Below are positions 31,932 to 42,632 of a stretch of 64,000 bases of DNA, piece by piece. Source of the stretch: Kalaharituber pfeilii (taxonomy: Eukaryota > Ascomycota > Pezizomycetes > Pezizales > Pezizaceae); NCBI GenBank assembly GCA_015179045.1, contig WHUZ01000001.1, positions 1,674,001-1,738,000 on the forward strand, given 5' to 3'. Position numbers and translations under genes: made by a program. Every line of letters begins with the position of its first letter. Positions within the stretch are counted from its first letter, which is position 1. The notes beneath the pieces were generated by a model. That model was not told where the DNA came from and did not search any database. It was given only the letters and a program-made list of their open reading frames with translations.

Positions 31932-33906
31932 TATGCGTGCAGGAACCAAGGCCCAAGCAACGGGGGACAGTTCTCTTGGGACAATATTAGAGTATCAGAA
32001 GCTGTGCTTTACCGAACAGTAGCAATTGCACCGGGACGCAGACCCAGAGTCTGCAGTTTGGGTGAGTTATGTTATGTTGGATATAGCGGTCGGTAGCTTG
32101 TGGCTGGAGAATGCCGGGATGAAGGGAAGGAGATGGCTAGGCGGTTATCGAGTTGCAAGTCGGGCGCATGCCAAAGATGTTTTGAGTTTGGGGTAAGTTC
32201 TTGTTCGCAGCCCAAATAGAGCAGACAGGGATCACAAGCTGCTGAAGTCAGACCAATATGGATAAGGGCTTGTCCCGGAGGCATAAGCTCAGACAAAGTT
32301 AACGTACCAGAAAACTGGGAATTCACGCTTTTCGCATGTGAGTACCGTAGTGTGGTTGGCATGCGAGGCGATATTCTATGAAGTATTGCGGTGGCACAAC
32401 CCAGCTAAAGTACTTTTCATATAGAATAGAATACAATATTTTTGTAACTCACATTGTGCACTTCGTATTGACTACTTTACATCTTGCACATTTCGCAGTG
32501 ATAAACTTTAAACAGAAACGATAACACATTGTCATCGAGGATACTTTCACCACGAGAATATTCGTACAGGAATCGAATAGTGCGATGAATAACCATACCG
32601 ATATAGCAAGCCACAATGCATAGATGCTTTGAAATTACATATATGCCGTGATATGTAGGGAGTAATAGAAGTGGGGAAGATGAACCGGAGCAGGATTCTG
32701 TCATTTTATGGTTCGAGAAACGACATTTTCACTAGAAAAGTGACTACCGTAAAAAACCACGAATATGACCATAATCAGAATCCAGAACGAGCTGATGCAA
32801 TGTAGAGTACATATTTTCACAGTGACAAGCTGTTTCTGACAGCTAGCTGGTGCAGCCCTCGTATTTCAGCATTCACTCGCTTAATAACCACCAGTGCATA
32901 GCTGAATATATCTCCGCCGACATTTTGCTTTAATTTTTTTTTTTTTTGGCACGGAAAAATCACCCAAATATTGCTTATTACCAGAGTCTGTAAGGTTGTG
33001 ATTTTAAGTATATCGATAGCTGTGGTATTGCACTTCCTGAGGATGGGTCTAGGTATAGCGAAATCAATATATATTAAGGGAATATCAAACTACCATTTAC
33101 CTGGTACCCTTATTTCATGAAGTTCTAAGTAGACAACCACAACTGAGTGGATTTCATGGGATGGCAATAGTAACTTTGATTCTGGAGATGCTAATGAAAA
33201 TGATGCTGAAATCATGTACAAGCTGGATATGTAGCTATTTATATTTTTTAAATTTTATTTTGTTGCCGAATATGTAGTTGGAATTGCATGTATGTGCGTA
33301 CCACGTCGATATCATCATTGATGACACTCCTAAAACACACCTCATAAGGTCATACCCAGCGAATAAGATCATAAAGATCCTGGTAGCGGAACCCTCACTT
33401 GCAGAGAGGCCTCGTGTATAAGATATAGTCTTATTCGTTGGTTTTTACGGTATGCTAGGACGGACAATAAGTTCTGTACAATTCATCAGGAAGAAAAAGT
33501 TGCTCTGGAAACCATTGAGATGGGTCCTAAAGTACTGTCTCTATGTGCAGCAACTGCAACTGCATGTCACTCCCGCTCGCTGTAATAAAAATTAGCAAAA
33601 ATCAAGCCCGGTTCCAAATCCCAAGAGATCATCGCAGGAACCGGGCCCTCAATTCTACACCTCTCCGTTCAGTCAGCATCTGTTATGAGACCACAATAAT
33701 GCATATCACCAGACTAATGTATATCCCGCCATTGCACAACATGAACGTTTATATTTTGTTTCAAGAACATAAATAGACATTTAGTATCTTGTCCTATACA
33801 GTTTCAACAACTCAGGCTGAATGAACAAACATATTAAAAGCATGACTCCACAAATAAACATCATTTAGCTTAGCAAATTCCCACTAACGCCTCCTTGTAA
33901 ATTCTG
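31932..33906. other. Long spacer between VPS18 and DPB11
   Basis: About 2 kb with the VPS18 promoter at its left. It contains a T15 run near 32935 and mostly AT-rich DNA. The ORFs here lack family resemblance and ATG-led structure. A GGTTCCAAATCCC word at 33609 resembles a B-box but no tRNA can be folded around it. Confidence 0.4.
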
Positions 33907-36900
33907 TCAACCTTGATTATCCTGGTGACTGCGTGTACTCCTTCTGATTCTATATGCATCTTGAGCAACAACTCCTTTAGGCTCTGTCATTTGCTTTACA
34001 GGTGATTCCACTGCATCTAAGCCGTTCAGCTTTGCAATCATCTTCTTTCTTTCCATTTGAGCATCGGGATCGGCGTAGCTTACAGCCTGTGACTGTGGTG
34101 GTAACTGAGTAAGAAAGAGGGCGCAACCATCTTCATTCCTGCGCTGGGATGTCCCGGAAGCACTTGAGAGAGCTCCCAAATTAGTTGAACTGCCATTGAT
34201 TTGGGGCGAGTTAGCAGTGTCGGATCTCCTGGTCTCATTATTTGATGCAATGGAGTTTTCTCTTGACATGGCAAGATCGGGAATAGCAGACATATTTGAA
34301 GTTGCCCTGCCCTGGAGCTTACCACGAGACTTCCTTGGTTTGTCAAGTACATTAGAAAGTTTGTCAATGCCAAACTTGAGAAACTCAGTGATCACCGGCT
34401 TGCTAGTAGTATTCGATGTAACTGTTGCAATGGCTGCTGCTGATACACTGTTCTCATTTCCAGTTGATACACTATCACTTAAAAGTGTAGTGAGATTACG
34501 ATTGAGTGGCTCAGTTTCTGCGGAAACAACGGATACTCCTGTATCGATCTCTTCCTGTTCTCGATCTTCCACTTCGAAGGGATCACGGCGGCTTCTCGTC
34601 AAAGATGATGCTTGAAGTGTTTTAACAACTGGATCTATGGATAAGGCAGCGTTCAGCTCTGTGATATGTTCGAAAGTTGGTGGATAGTCTTTCTCGTCTA
34701 TTTTTCGTCTCGAACTTTTGCATTCGTAGAGCCATTCAGGGCTCACAACCAGACATCCCGCCATCGCTTTTGCAACCTTATATTCCTTGGAAGTCTCTTG
34801 GTTTGCGGCCTCCACATGTATAAGGTGGGTTAGAAGCTCCGTATTGGACTCAGAGAAATTGTCAACAACTGTAGCACCAAGCGAGCTTGCAATTGCCTTC
34901 AACTCTGCGACGTTTTTCTGTCAGGATCATATGCCATAAGTCTTATGTATATAATGAATGGGCATTGTGACCCATAATAAGGGGAATTACCTTCACATTC
35001 TTGCTAATGGATACTACACAGCCATCCAATACGAAAGAGGAACGGTCTCCACCAATAACCTGCAGAGAAGAAGTGCTGGTATTGCCTCTCAAGCCTCCTG
35101 CTATAGTGCTTGTACTGTTATCACCGTGGTCTGGCATCTCTACTATACTCCATGAGTCTTTTTCAATCCTAGGAAGTTGAGGTCGTTTTGCCTTTCTGTC
35201 AACGGAGCTGCTTGCTCTCTTTCTGATACCTTTCACAAGGTAGTCATGATAATCTAGCCACTGCCCATTCAGTATACACTGGTGTAGCCATTTCAGTGTT
35301 ACCACCGGGATATTCGATTCGATGGCTGCCAGAGCTTTATCTGTCTTAATAGTATCCATTGCTGATATTAGTACCTTCGTACGCTTAACATGTAAGAATT
35401 CTTGATAAGATGCTCCTGCAAAATAAACTGTTAGAAGCTAAATAGTAATGAATATTGACGGTGACTGACCTGAAAGTGTGATGGTTTTAGATACATGCAG
35501 AAGTTCGATCCCAGTGAATCCTGTGACTGCAATTTCCAGGCCATTGAATCCTTTCAATGGCATATTCTCAAAGGGGAAGTAGAAGATAGTAGACTCATCA
35601 ACCACGTTGTCACCTTCCTTCTTTGGCTGCTGGAACGTTTTTTTATGTAAACAATGTTCTATCCACCAATAGGACATGATGGTATAGACAACATCAGGAC
35701 CAGGAAATATGTCAATTTTTGGGTAAGAGGACTTGGGAAATATCTCTGGTACAACAATGTAGATTTGCTGCACACCTGAGGGGATCATTGCCCTATTTTT
35801 GAGAATAGAAATAGACCAAACCACTCCGGAATGAGAAGTTATAGTAGACGTTAGAACTTTAGCCTAGGATAATAATAATTCTTAGCGATTTATTCTCTCC
35901 ATAATCTTTCGTCAGATTAACTGCATCCAAAGTGCTAAGTTGAAATATTCTTAAATGACCTACCTTAGAATCATCAAATCCATATACAATGAATATTTTA
36001 CCGCCAAACATCCCATGCTTATTCTGAGCGGATAAGATAAGGTTATCTTCCTTTGCTGCACTATTCTGACCTTTTTCATCTCCCTCCTCTTCATCCTCAT
36101 CATCATCTACAGTTCTGCTTGCTCGAATTGTTCTAGAATTCATAGATTTTGTCTCCTCGGACTGTTTGTGGTCCATGCTTTCATCCCACTCATCCCTTTT
36201 CTTAGCTTTAGAATTTCCAGCCTGTCCTATTATATCGTCCCATATACTTTGAGAATGGCCTTCAATCTTCTTCGTGACATTTTGCCGAATCCTCCTACCC
36301 CCACCTTGTGGTAACTCCTCGGTGGCTGGTTTATTGTTATTAGCTCCACCATCAGTATCCACTTCCCCAGGACCGATGCTTTTACTCCTCACTGAGACAA
36401 TTGGTCTTGCGCCAACACCGATCTTTTCAGAGGGTAATCTTGGGTCATAGCAATTCTCATCCAGAGCCATACCCCGCTGAATACTATCATATAGCCACTC
36501 CGGAGAAACTATTTTGATTTGCCATTGTCTAGCAAACTCGTATTTTCTGCCCTCTGGTAATGCAGCGATAAGATGAGTGACTTGGCGGGTGAGGTCAGGG
36601 TGGTACTCGGCGCCATGTAGTGGCATCAGTTTTTGTATTGCCAAACGCTCTTCGCCTATATATCCAGTGCTGTGAGCTAGCATTGTGAACTGACGCTAGT
36701 GGAGAAATACATACTATCTGCTATGTTCGTCACACATATCCGCAACCCTTGAAACGTGCGAAATCTATGCTTTTCCTCAAATTCCGACACCTTGATATCC
36801 TCCCCATTGATCCATTTTTGATGCATAGCATCCACCCAATCACCATCAACAACCTTAACATCGATTCGATTTTTCGCAACATACTTGTATTTTGGAGTGT

Positions 36901-37129
36901 CGAGATCTCCAACGATAAGATGGGTAACATCTGAGGTTAAATCATGTCGATGAAATGCACCCATTGCAATTGCCTTGGAGGATATATCTGACTGAATTCT
37001 GATAGTTAAGCCATCACAGTAACTTATCAGCTAAATACAATGAGGTATTACCCGCGCTTCAGGCTGGATAGAGGTACAGCAGATCACCACACCCATGAGT
37101 GGGTGGGTGTATCTTGCATCCTCTGCCAT
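33907..37129 (-). CDS. DPB11: Replication/checkpoint scaffold DPB11 / Rad4 / TopBP1
   Basis: Six exons, 37129-37052, 36991-36715, 36676-35964, 35863-35470, 35415-34991 and 34917-33907, give 965 residues. Four BRCT domains are visible in the arrangement of fission-yeast Rad4/Cut5: two N-terminal (PLMGVVICCTSIQPEAR with DLTSDVTHLIVG and VVDGDWV; then RLAIQKLMPLHGAEY with QVTHLIAAL and VSPEWLYDSI). Two more follow after an acidic Ser-rich linker (GGKIFIVYGFDDSKAKVL with WWIEHCL; then GCVVSISKNV with THLIHV and VSPEWLYECK). The protein bridges CDK-phosphorylated Sld2/Sld3 at origins and activates the ATR checkpoint. The last ~200 residues are disordered and basic at the end. Intron 4 uses a GTAGGT donor and skips several in-frame stops. 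Start at 37129 gives MAEDARYTHP directly before BRCT1. Confidence 0.93.
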
Positions 37130-39635
37130 AAATTATTATCCGCGTGCCTAGGTAAACGCGATGTCGGCTTGAGATCAACGGGAGTGATGAAACCAAAAAT
37201 CACGGATGTGTAGAAATTGTGTAGACTTGGAATGGCAAAAACGAGGCTGTAGGACACGAGAACAAAGGAGCAAAGCAGTTGATCCATCGGCTCACTAGTC
37301 AGGTTGGGAGAGCTGGGGGCAAGAAGCACTTGCGTGTAATGAGGCTAGTCTCCTGGCCAGGGAAAAATGTTCTTCCGTACACACCCTTACTGAAAGTGTC
37401 CCAACTGCCAAGCTGGAGAATTAATAAGATACTACTGATACTGTCCAGTACGTTGAAGCAATGACAACTACAACTCGATAAATTCATACTTCGAGAGCCC
37501 ATGTCAACTAAAATCATCCTCTTTGGTGACTCTCTCACCCAGTTATCTTTTCGAGTTCGGTGCGCTTCTGACAGTGGATTACGCATTAAAAGCAGACGTT
37601 CTGAATAGAGGTCAGTCCGTTATGCATGTGGTACTCGGGGGTGCTGGATAGTCTGGCGAATTATACATCGCCAAGGTACTCACGTGCAGCTTCCAGGTAC
37701 GTACCCGATTGCTATGGAGTTCGAGAACATGACATTGGTTTAGTGGCTGGCAAACTTTTTGTATGAGAAATACATTTTCGACACATACAATCATGCAACC
37801 ACCGCAACTACACAACCATCAGAAAATCTCATACCCGAAATTCTGTAGAAACATATACCTGCAAAAGAAAAAAGCCAACCACCAAAAACTGCTCAAAAGA
37901 CTCTCGCAATTGTGAGAAGACATATATATACACTACATAATACATATAATACAAGATATAAGAAACTAAGGAGGCATTGCCTCACGGTGGCACAGTGCAA
38001 GTGGTTAACCTGGTGGGACGCTATTAAGCTGGTAAGAGAACTATCAGACCAGTAGAGAACTATAGTTATCAAGCTGGCAAATATAATTGAAGAGCTATTG
38101 AGTTGATGAAGAGTAGTTATCTCATTGTATGGTCCATTGTTCATGTCTTTATTGTAGTACCCCTGGCTACTGGCGACTGCTCGACATGTACTAGTTTTAA
38201 AGTGCAGCCAATCGAGGTACCTTCGCAGCTGCACGTGAGTACCTTAGCGCTGTGGCGGCATGCGCAAGCATGCTACCGGAAGTAGGCTGAGTGCCGAAAC
38301 CGGGGGGGGCGTGTGTCATGTATGTATGAGAGGGGGGGCACCGGCAGATTCTGCTGAACCAACGTCTACACTGAAAATACAAAAAGTTCTTGTTGACGAA
38401 GAGAATCCTTCCACAGTACAATTCGCCAGACTTTCCAGCACCCCCGAGTTACATGCATCTTACTTCTTAGTATTGTGCATAATAACACATAACTTGGCGC
38501 TCTATCAGTCTCAAGGAAGGCGTTCTATAGTACTGGTGTTTTGACTGGGGCTGCTGTGAGAGATTATGCAACAGGACTGCTGGGGCTTGCTCTAAATACA
38601 TACCAGCATTTCTAAACCGTACGTCCGCTTCAAGTACTGACAGGCTGCTATCTTGTTGTTAAGGAGTTTCAGCATACAATTCACGATGGTTGGTGCCTTT
38701 ATTCCACCATACAATCGCACAGCTATCGGAAGAAGATAATCTGCTTCTCTATCTCATATGGGTTGGAGCCAACGATGCTTGCCTACCTGGCTATCCACAT
38801 CATATATGCACTACTTAGAACCACGCTCGCTGCTGAGAATCCCACAATGCAGGTTCCATTGTCAATCAAACCTTCGTGCTATGATTAAATAGCTTAGAAC
38901 TTGTCAAAAAACCTTAAAAGCTAGAATTCTAGTGATTATAACCCCTCTGATATACTTCGCAAACTTGGGCCCTGAGGCGGCATTGACAGAAATTATGAGA
39001 ATACTCGGAAGTATGCTTTGGCAGTGTTAACTATAGTAGACGAGTTTAGTGGAGATTACTACATCAGAGCTATCGATTTCCATAAAGCCCTTGAAATTGA
39101 AACTGAAGGCTTCTGTGCCTCTGTTGGAAACATTGCAGGCTTTGAAGGTTTACATCAGCAGCTTGGAGGTGTTTTCACCGATGGTTTACACCTAGACTAC
39201 AGGGTAACCAGACAGGGTCTCCATGAAATGAGATTTCTGAGAAATTATGCAGGTGCTGAGTGGGACTTAGGGTTATCGTTGCTTGTATGAGGGAATCAAG
39301 GGAGAAATCACAAGAACATGGCCAGAAATATCCGCTGAAAATACTCGATCAACTGTGAGTAATGACTAATTCGATTTGACGCTATTACATTAGCTGATAT
39401 GCATGCTCGAAGGCACCTTGGTGCGGCAATTTGATTAAAGCCGACGATTCCTTGGGGAGCATTTAAACTGGTGAAGAAGTTACAGAGAATATACCTATAT
39501 CAAAGCTGTAATATTCATTATACGAGTAACTCCGAGTGACACTTGCACTAGCGAATCTTAGTATTCTACAGCTCTCAGCTCTCTTGAATTCCGAAATACT
39601 TACGGATAAGTGGATGATTTCAATTAACTGGTCTT
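37130..39635. other. Gene-poor spacer between DPB11 and TAP42
   Basis: About 2.5 kb containing the DPB11 promoter and mostly low-information sequence. It has G and AT runs and many stops. An open stretch at 39018-39290 (+) lacks an ATG and clear family resemblance. Part of this may be decayed repeat DNA but no element ends could be found. Confidence 0.4.
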
Positions 39636-40917
39636 CTAGCCACGATTAAGTGTATTGCCAGAACCCCTTCTCAAAATTAGCGACTAGGATGTAATAGACA
39701 CTTTTTGTTAATTACTTGCCTTGGATTTGCCTCGACGAACTCATCCCACTCACGCGCTTTCATAGTCTCGGCATCCGCTTTTTCATAATTGTCCTCATCC
39801 GGCTCAGGTTGTAAACCGGATTGCTCCCTATAAGCGGTTAAATTGTTTTCTACAAAGTAGATTAGGATCACAAACCCTCCGCCCTCGATGATGTTCCCCC
39901 TTCTACGCTCTTCCTCAAGATACTCATCGATAGTCATTGTTGGGAGATTGTGTGAAGACCGAAAAACGTTTTTCCGTATTTCCTCTCGATTATCCAGGAT
40001 TGTGAATGGCCTTAGTGGCTTTCCGTCTGCAGACAAAAGAGGTCCACCATTCTTGTCCATAAAAGTACTTGGATGATCAAGCCTATCACTGTAACCATCA
40101 CGACTGGCAGCTCTCAAGCGATTATCCTGGGTAGGATCCTCCCACGGGCGCTCCTCGTCTGCAGGAGGCGCTAACTTGAGAATATCAAGCTCCAGCAGAA
40201 TTCCTTCAAGTGCTTGAAGAGACTGCATTATAGAATATGCTATAGTGGTCTTGTAAAGCTCTCTGATATCATATTCATCGACATTCAGATTTGTACTTTT
40301 GGCTAGGGCCTGAGACAGAGTCAAATGTTGATCCACTGTATTTACTGGGAATATGTACCTCTAACTTTGTTTTGAGTTCCTTTTCTTGCCTGAATCGAGC
40401 TATTTTCGCCTGTCGCCGTGTCCCGGGGTCAGAGGGCAAATGTGAAAGGTTCGTAGCTGAGGCTGCTTTTGAGAGAGACTCAAAAATCTCTCTATCAGCT
40501 TTATTCAGGATCTCATACATATCGCACAAGTGAAGAAAGCTCTTGTAGGATGCCTGAGCTCGAAGCAATGTTGTCTTGCGATCGATCCCTTTTTCTTTCA
40601 TTATAAGTTCGCCGAGATAGAAGTTGATAAGCATATACCTGACCATATATTGTTAGCTTGGATGAAGCAGTAGCTCTCTACTATGTAGTACTATACTTAA
40701 GTTCCGACGAAGCAACATCCTCCAAACTTTCATTTGGGCTGAACAGGGACAGGTCCTGGATAAGCTTCTTGCAATCCTGGTAAGCTGATATGGCATCTTT
40801 GAGCTTGCTTTGATAACTTTCACAATTGCAGTCAAAGGTCTGCTCCAGTGACTGTCGAAGGCCCTCTGCAGAATCGAATGTCGATCTGAGTGAGTGGTCT
40901 GAGCTAGATTGAGCCAT
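39636..40917 (-). CDS. TAP42: TAP42-like PP2A-associated protein
   Basis: Four exons, 40917-40697, 40638-40359, 40309-39720 and 39666-39636, give 373 residues. TAP42 (alpha4/IGBP1 family) binds and stabilises PP2A-type catalytic subunits downstream of TOR. Family blocks are SYQSKLKDAISAYQDCKKLI, YMLINFYLGELIM, KIARFRQEKELKTKLE, and the C-terminal TMTIDEYLEEERRRGNIIEGG and EWDEFVEANPRGSGNTLNRG. The second intron is only 49 nt (GTACAT...CTCAG) and explains an apparent frameshift near 40359. The last intron (39667-39719) begins with GC, in the context AG|GCAAGT, the classic GC-AG splice site, and is needed to reach the conserved NTLNRG end. The AAG acceptor at 39667 was preferred over a GAG three bases upstream. 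Confidence 0.93.
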
Positions 40918-41059
40918 CTGCAAGGCCGTCCGTGCTAACTTTGATGAATGCGATGAAGATCGAAGATGAACGGAACTGCGAATGTCAATATATATATGTA
41001 ACTGTGCTCTCGATATGTTTCATGTGGACGCTGAGTGCTGCTCGGAGCTTGGCATGGAC

Positions 41060-41185
41060 TACCGTATTATTTTAAATTTTAGAACCTGGCGCTAGACGGT
41101 TGAGGTGTAGTAGGAAAGGCAGTCAATCCGAGTTCGGTAGATTTCTATGCTAGCGCGAGGTCCTAAAATTCAAAATAATACGGTA
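41060..41185. mobile_element. MITE-like element with ~34-bp inverted repeats and TA duplication
   Basis: The left arm at 41060-41095 reads TACCGTATTATTTTAAATTT and on to GGCGCTAG. The right arm at 41150-41185 is its reverse complement with three mismatches. About 54 bp of unrelated sequence separates them. Each end is bounded by TA, the target duplication of Tc1/mariner-type transposases, so the element proper is about 41062-41183. It has no coding capacity. Size, long arms and TA ends fit a non-autonomous miniature element. Confidence 0.75.
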
Positions 41186-41900
41186 TCATAGCTTGGCCTT
41201 GGCTGTACTGTTCAGTACGTTTGAGAATGCGTAGCGTAGCGGCGCAGCTTGCCTAGAGCTTGCAGGCCAGTATGATATGAGTAACCTTCTAAGATGTTCC
41301 CAGAGGCCGATGCTGTTCCGTCAGTGCCAAGCCTGTCCAAACAGAGATGCTAAGCTTTGTGCTGATCTCGTGCCGACTTTGTGCATGGAAAGCTAAGTAA
41401 GGCCATCCCTGTGCAAGCCTTCTGACAGGCCTGGTTAGGAGATACAGGTGGCACCGTTATGAGACTAGGGATGGTCATCCGAAATTGGCATCCCTTGGAG
41501 TCGCGAAACATATATAGCGGTTCTAGATCTTTTCCATAGAACAGAGTCTTTCAACGAACGTCAACCACCAGCGTCACAAATTAAGTGCTGTGTTGCGTAC
41601 GAGATTATTGTCCCTGCAAAACCGTCGCTTATAATGTTTAGGTCACATGATCTGTACTTTTTTGGTGTTGGCAATTTTGGTCTAGCCCTGATCAATTTTT
41701 CATTTCAGAAAATTGGCAACTGGAGTTTTCAAAGACTTATTTTAATTGGAAGCCTCGCTGGACGGAGTGAAGCAGGCGGACCGCAGTGTGTGTAGGGATA
41801 GGGTTAGCCGGGGAAGCCTAGGGGCTTGGTATGAGACTAATCGGAGTCAGAATACCGCCCTCGTGCTACATTTGGAATGGCTGATGCTCCCTTGTAGCAG

Positions 41901-42050
41901 GTGACCCTGGCTATAATATGAACCTCTTTTTAGTGGCTATAGTGATGGGCGAGCTTCTTTGTCTACACACAGGTAAAGAAAGTGCCCTGGCTATAGTGCA
42001 AACTGGTTATAGTGAAGAAAATCGGTGGCCTTCATTATAGCCAGGTTCAC
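41901..42050. mobile_element. Second small inverted-repeat element (pogo-like ends)
   Basis: GTGACCCTGGCTATAAT at 41901-41917 matches the reverse complement of 42034-42050 at 16 of 17 positions. Sub-terminal copies of GGCTATAGTG and GGTTATAGTGAA occur inside both ends. Ends made of repeated 'TATAGTGAA' words recall pogo/Fot1-family elements. No flanking duplication is clear, so it is a decayed or partial non-autonomous element. Confidence 0.5.
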
Positions 42051-42632
42051 ATGTATAAAGACCCGCCGTGCTTCTACGTATTGTGCGTAGACTACAGATG
42101 CACAAACGGCCCGATACATCGCTATCGCATATCAACACTGTATAAATTGTCCGCGCATTAGTTTCCAACGCAAGCAGGCCAGCCGCAAAGGAAGCGGGGG
42201 AGCTGAGTGTTGGTGGCCTTTCAGTCTTGGATTGCCACCCTAGACGGAAGTGGTAATTCTAACGTGGAGTGCGTCGTCATATCTGCACGTTTCCTTCCAC
42301 AGTAATACTTATCAGAGCTACTTCTTACATACTTGTGTATGTACTCAGTAACGGTGCCCCCATCCCACTCTTTGACTCTTGGGTAACCAGCTGAATAGTG
42401 TAGACATATATATACCGCATGTTCCGCGCTGCCACGTCTCCATAACGAGGTGGCTCGATCTGAACGGACATCGACACAGCTATAACACGAAGACAAGGAC
42501 GACTGACCATCAGTTTCTGGAGAGCACCTGCTCAGTTACCTTTTGGGCAGTGGATCCATCGAGAACCACTATTCATCGACTTCGACTTGAGAGTACCTTC
42601 AATACAATTCCGAAACGTAATAGAGCTGCACG

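Larger units (their letters stand above)
40918..42632. other. Spacer between TAP42 and Dicer, with two small inverted-repeat elements
   Basis: About 1.7 kb of divergent-promoter DNA. It contains the two inverted-repeat elements listed separately (41060-41185, 41901-42050). The rest shows no coding or RNA signal. Confidence 0.45.

Noticed and set aside
33600..33625. B-box-like word GGTTCCAAATCCC
   Set aside because: No paired arms or A-box at tRNA spacing.
39018..39290. ORF with VDEFSG resembling a copia-type integrase start
   Set aside because: Only one short resemblance, no ATG, no following integrase Asp/Glu motifs and no long terminal repeats.
40309..40360. Frameshift mutation in TAP42
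   Set aside because: A 49-nt intron with donor GTACAT and acceptor CTCAG joins the two frames and keeps family sequence, so no mutation is needed.
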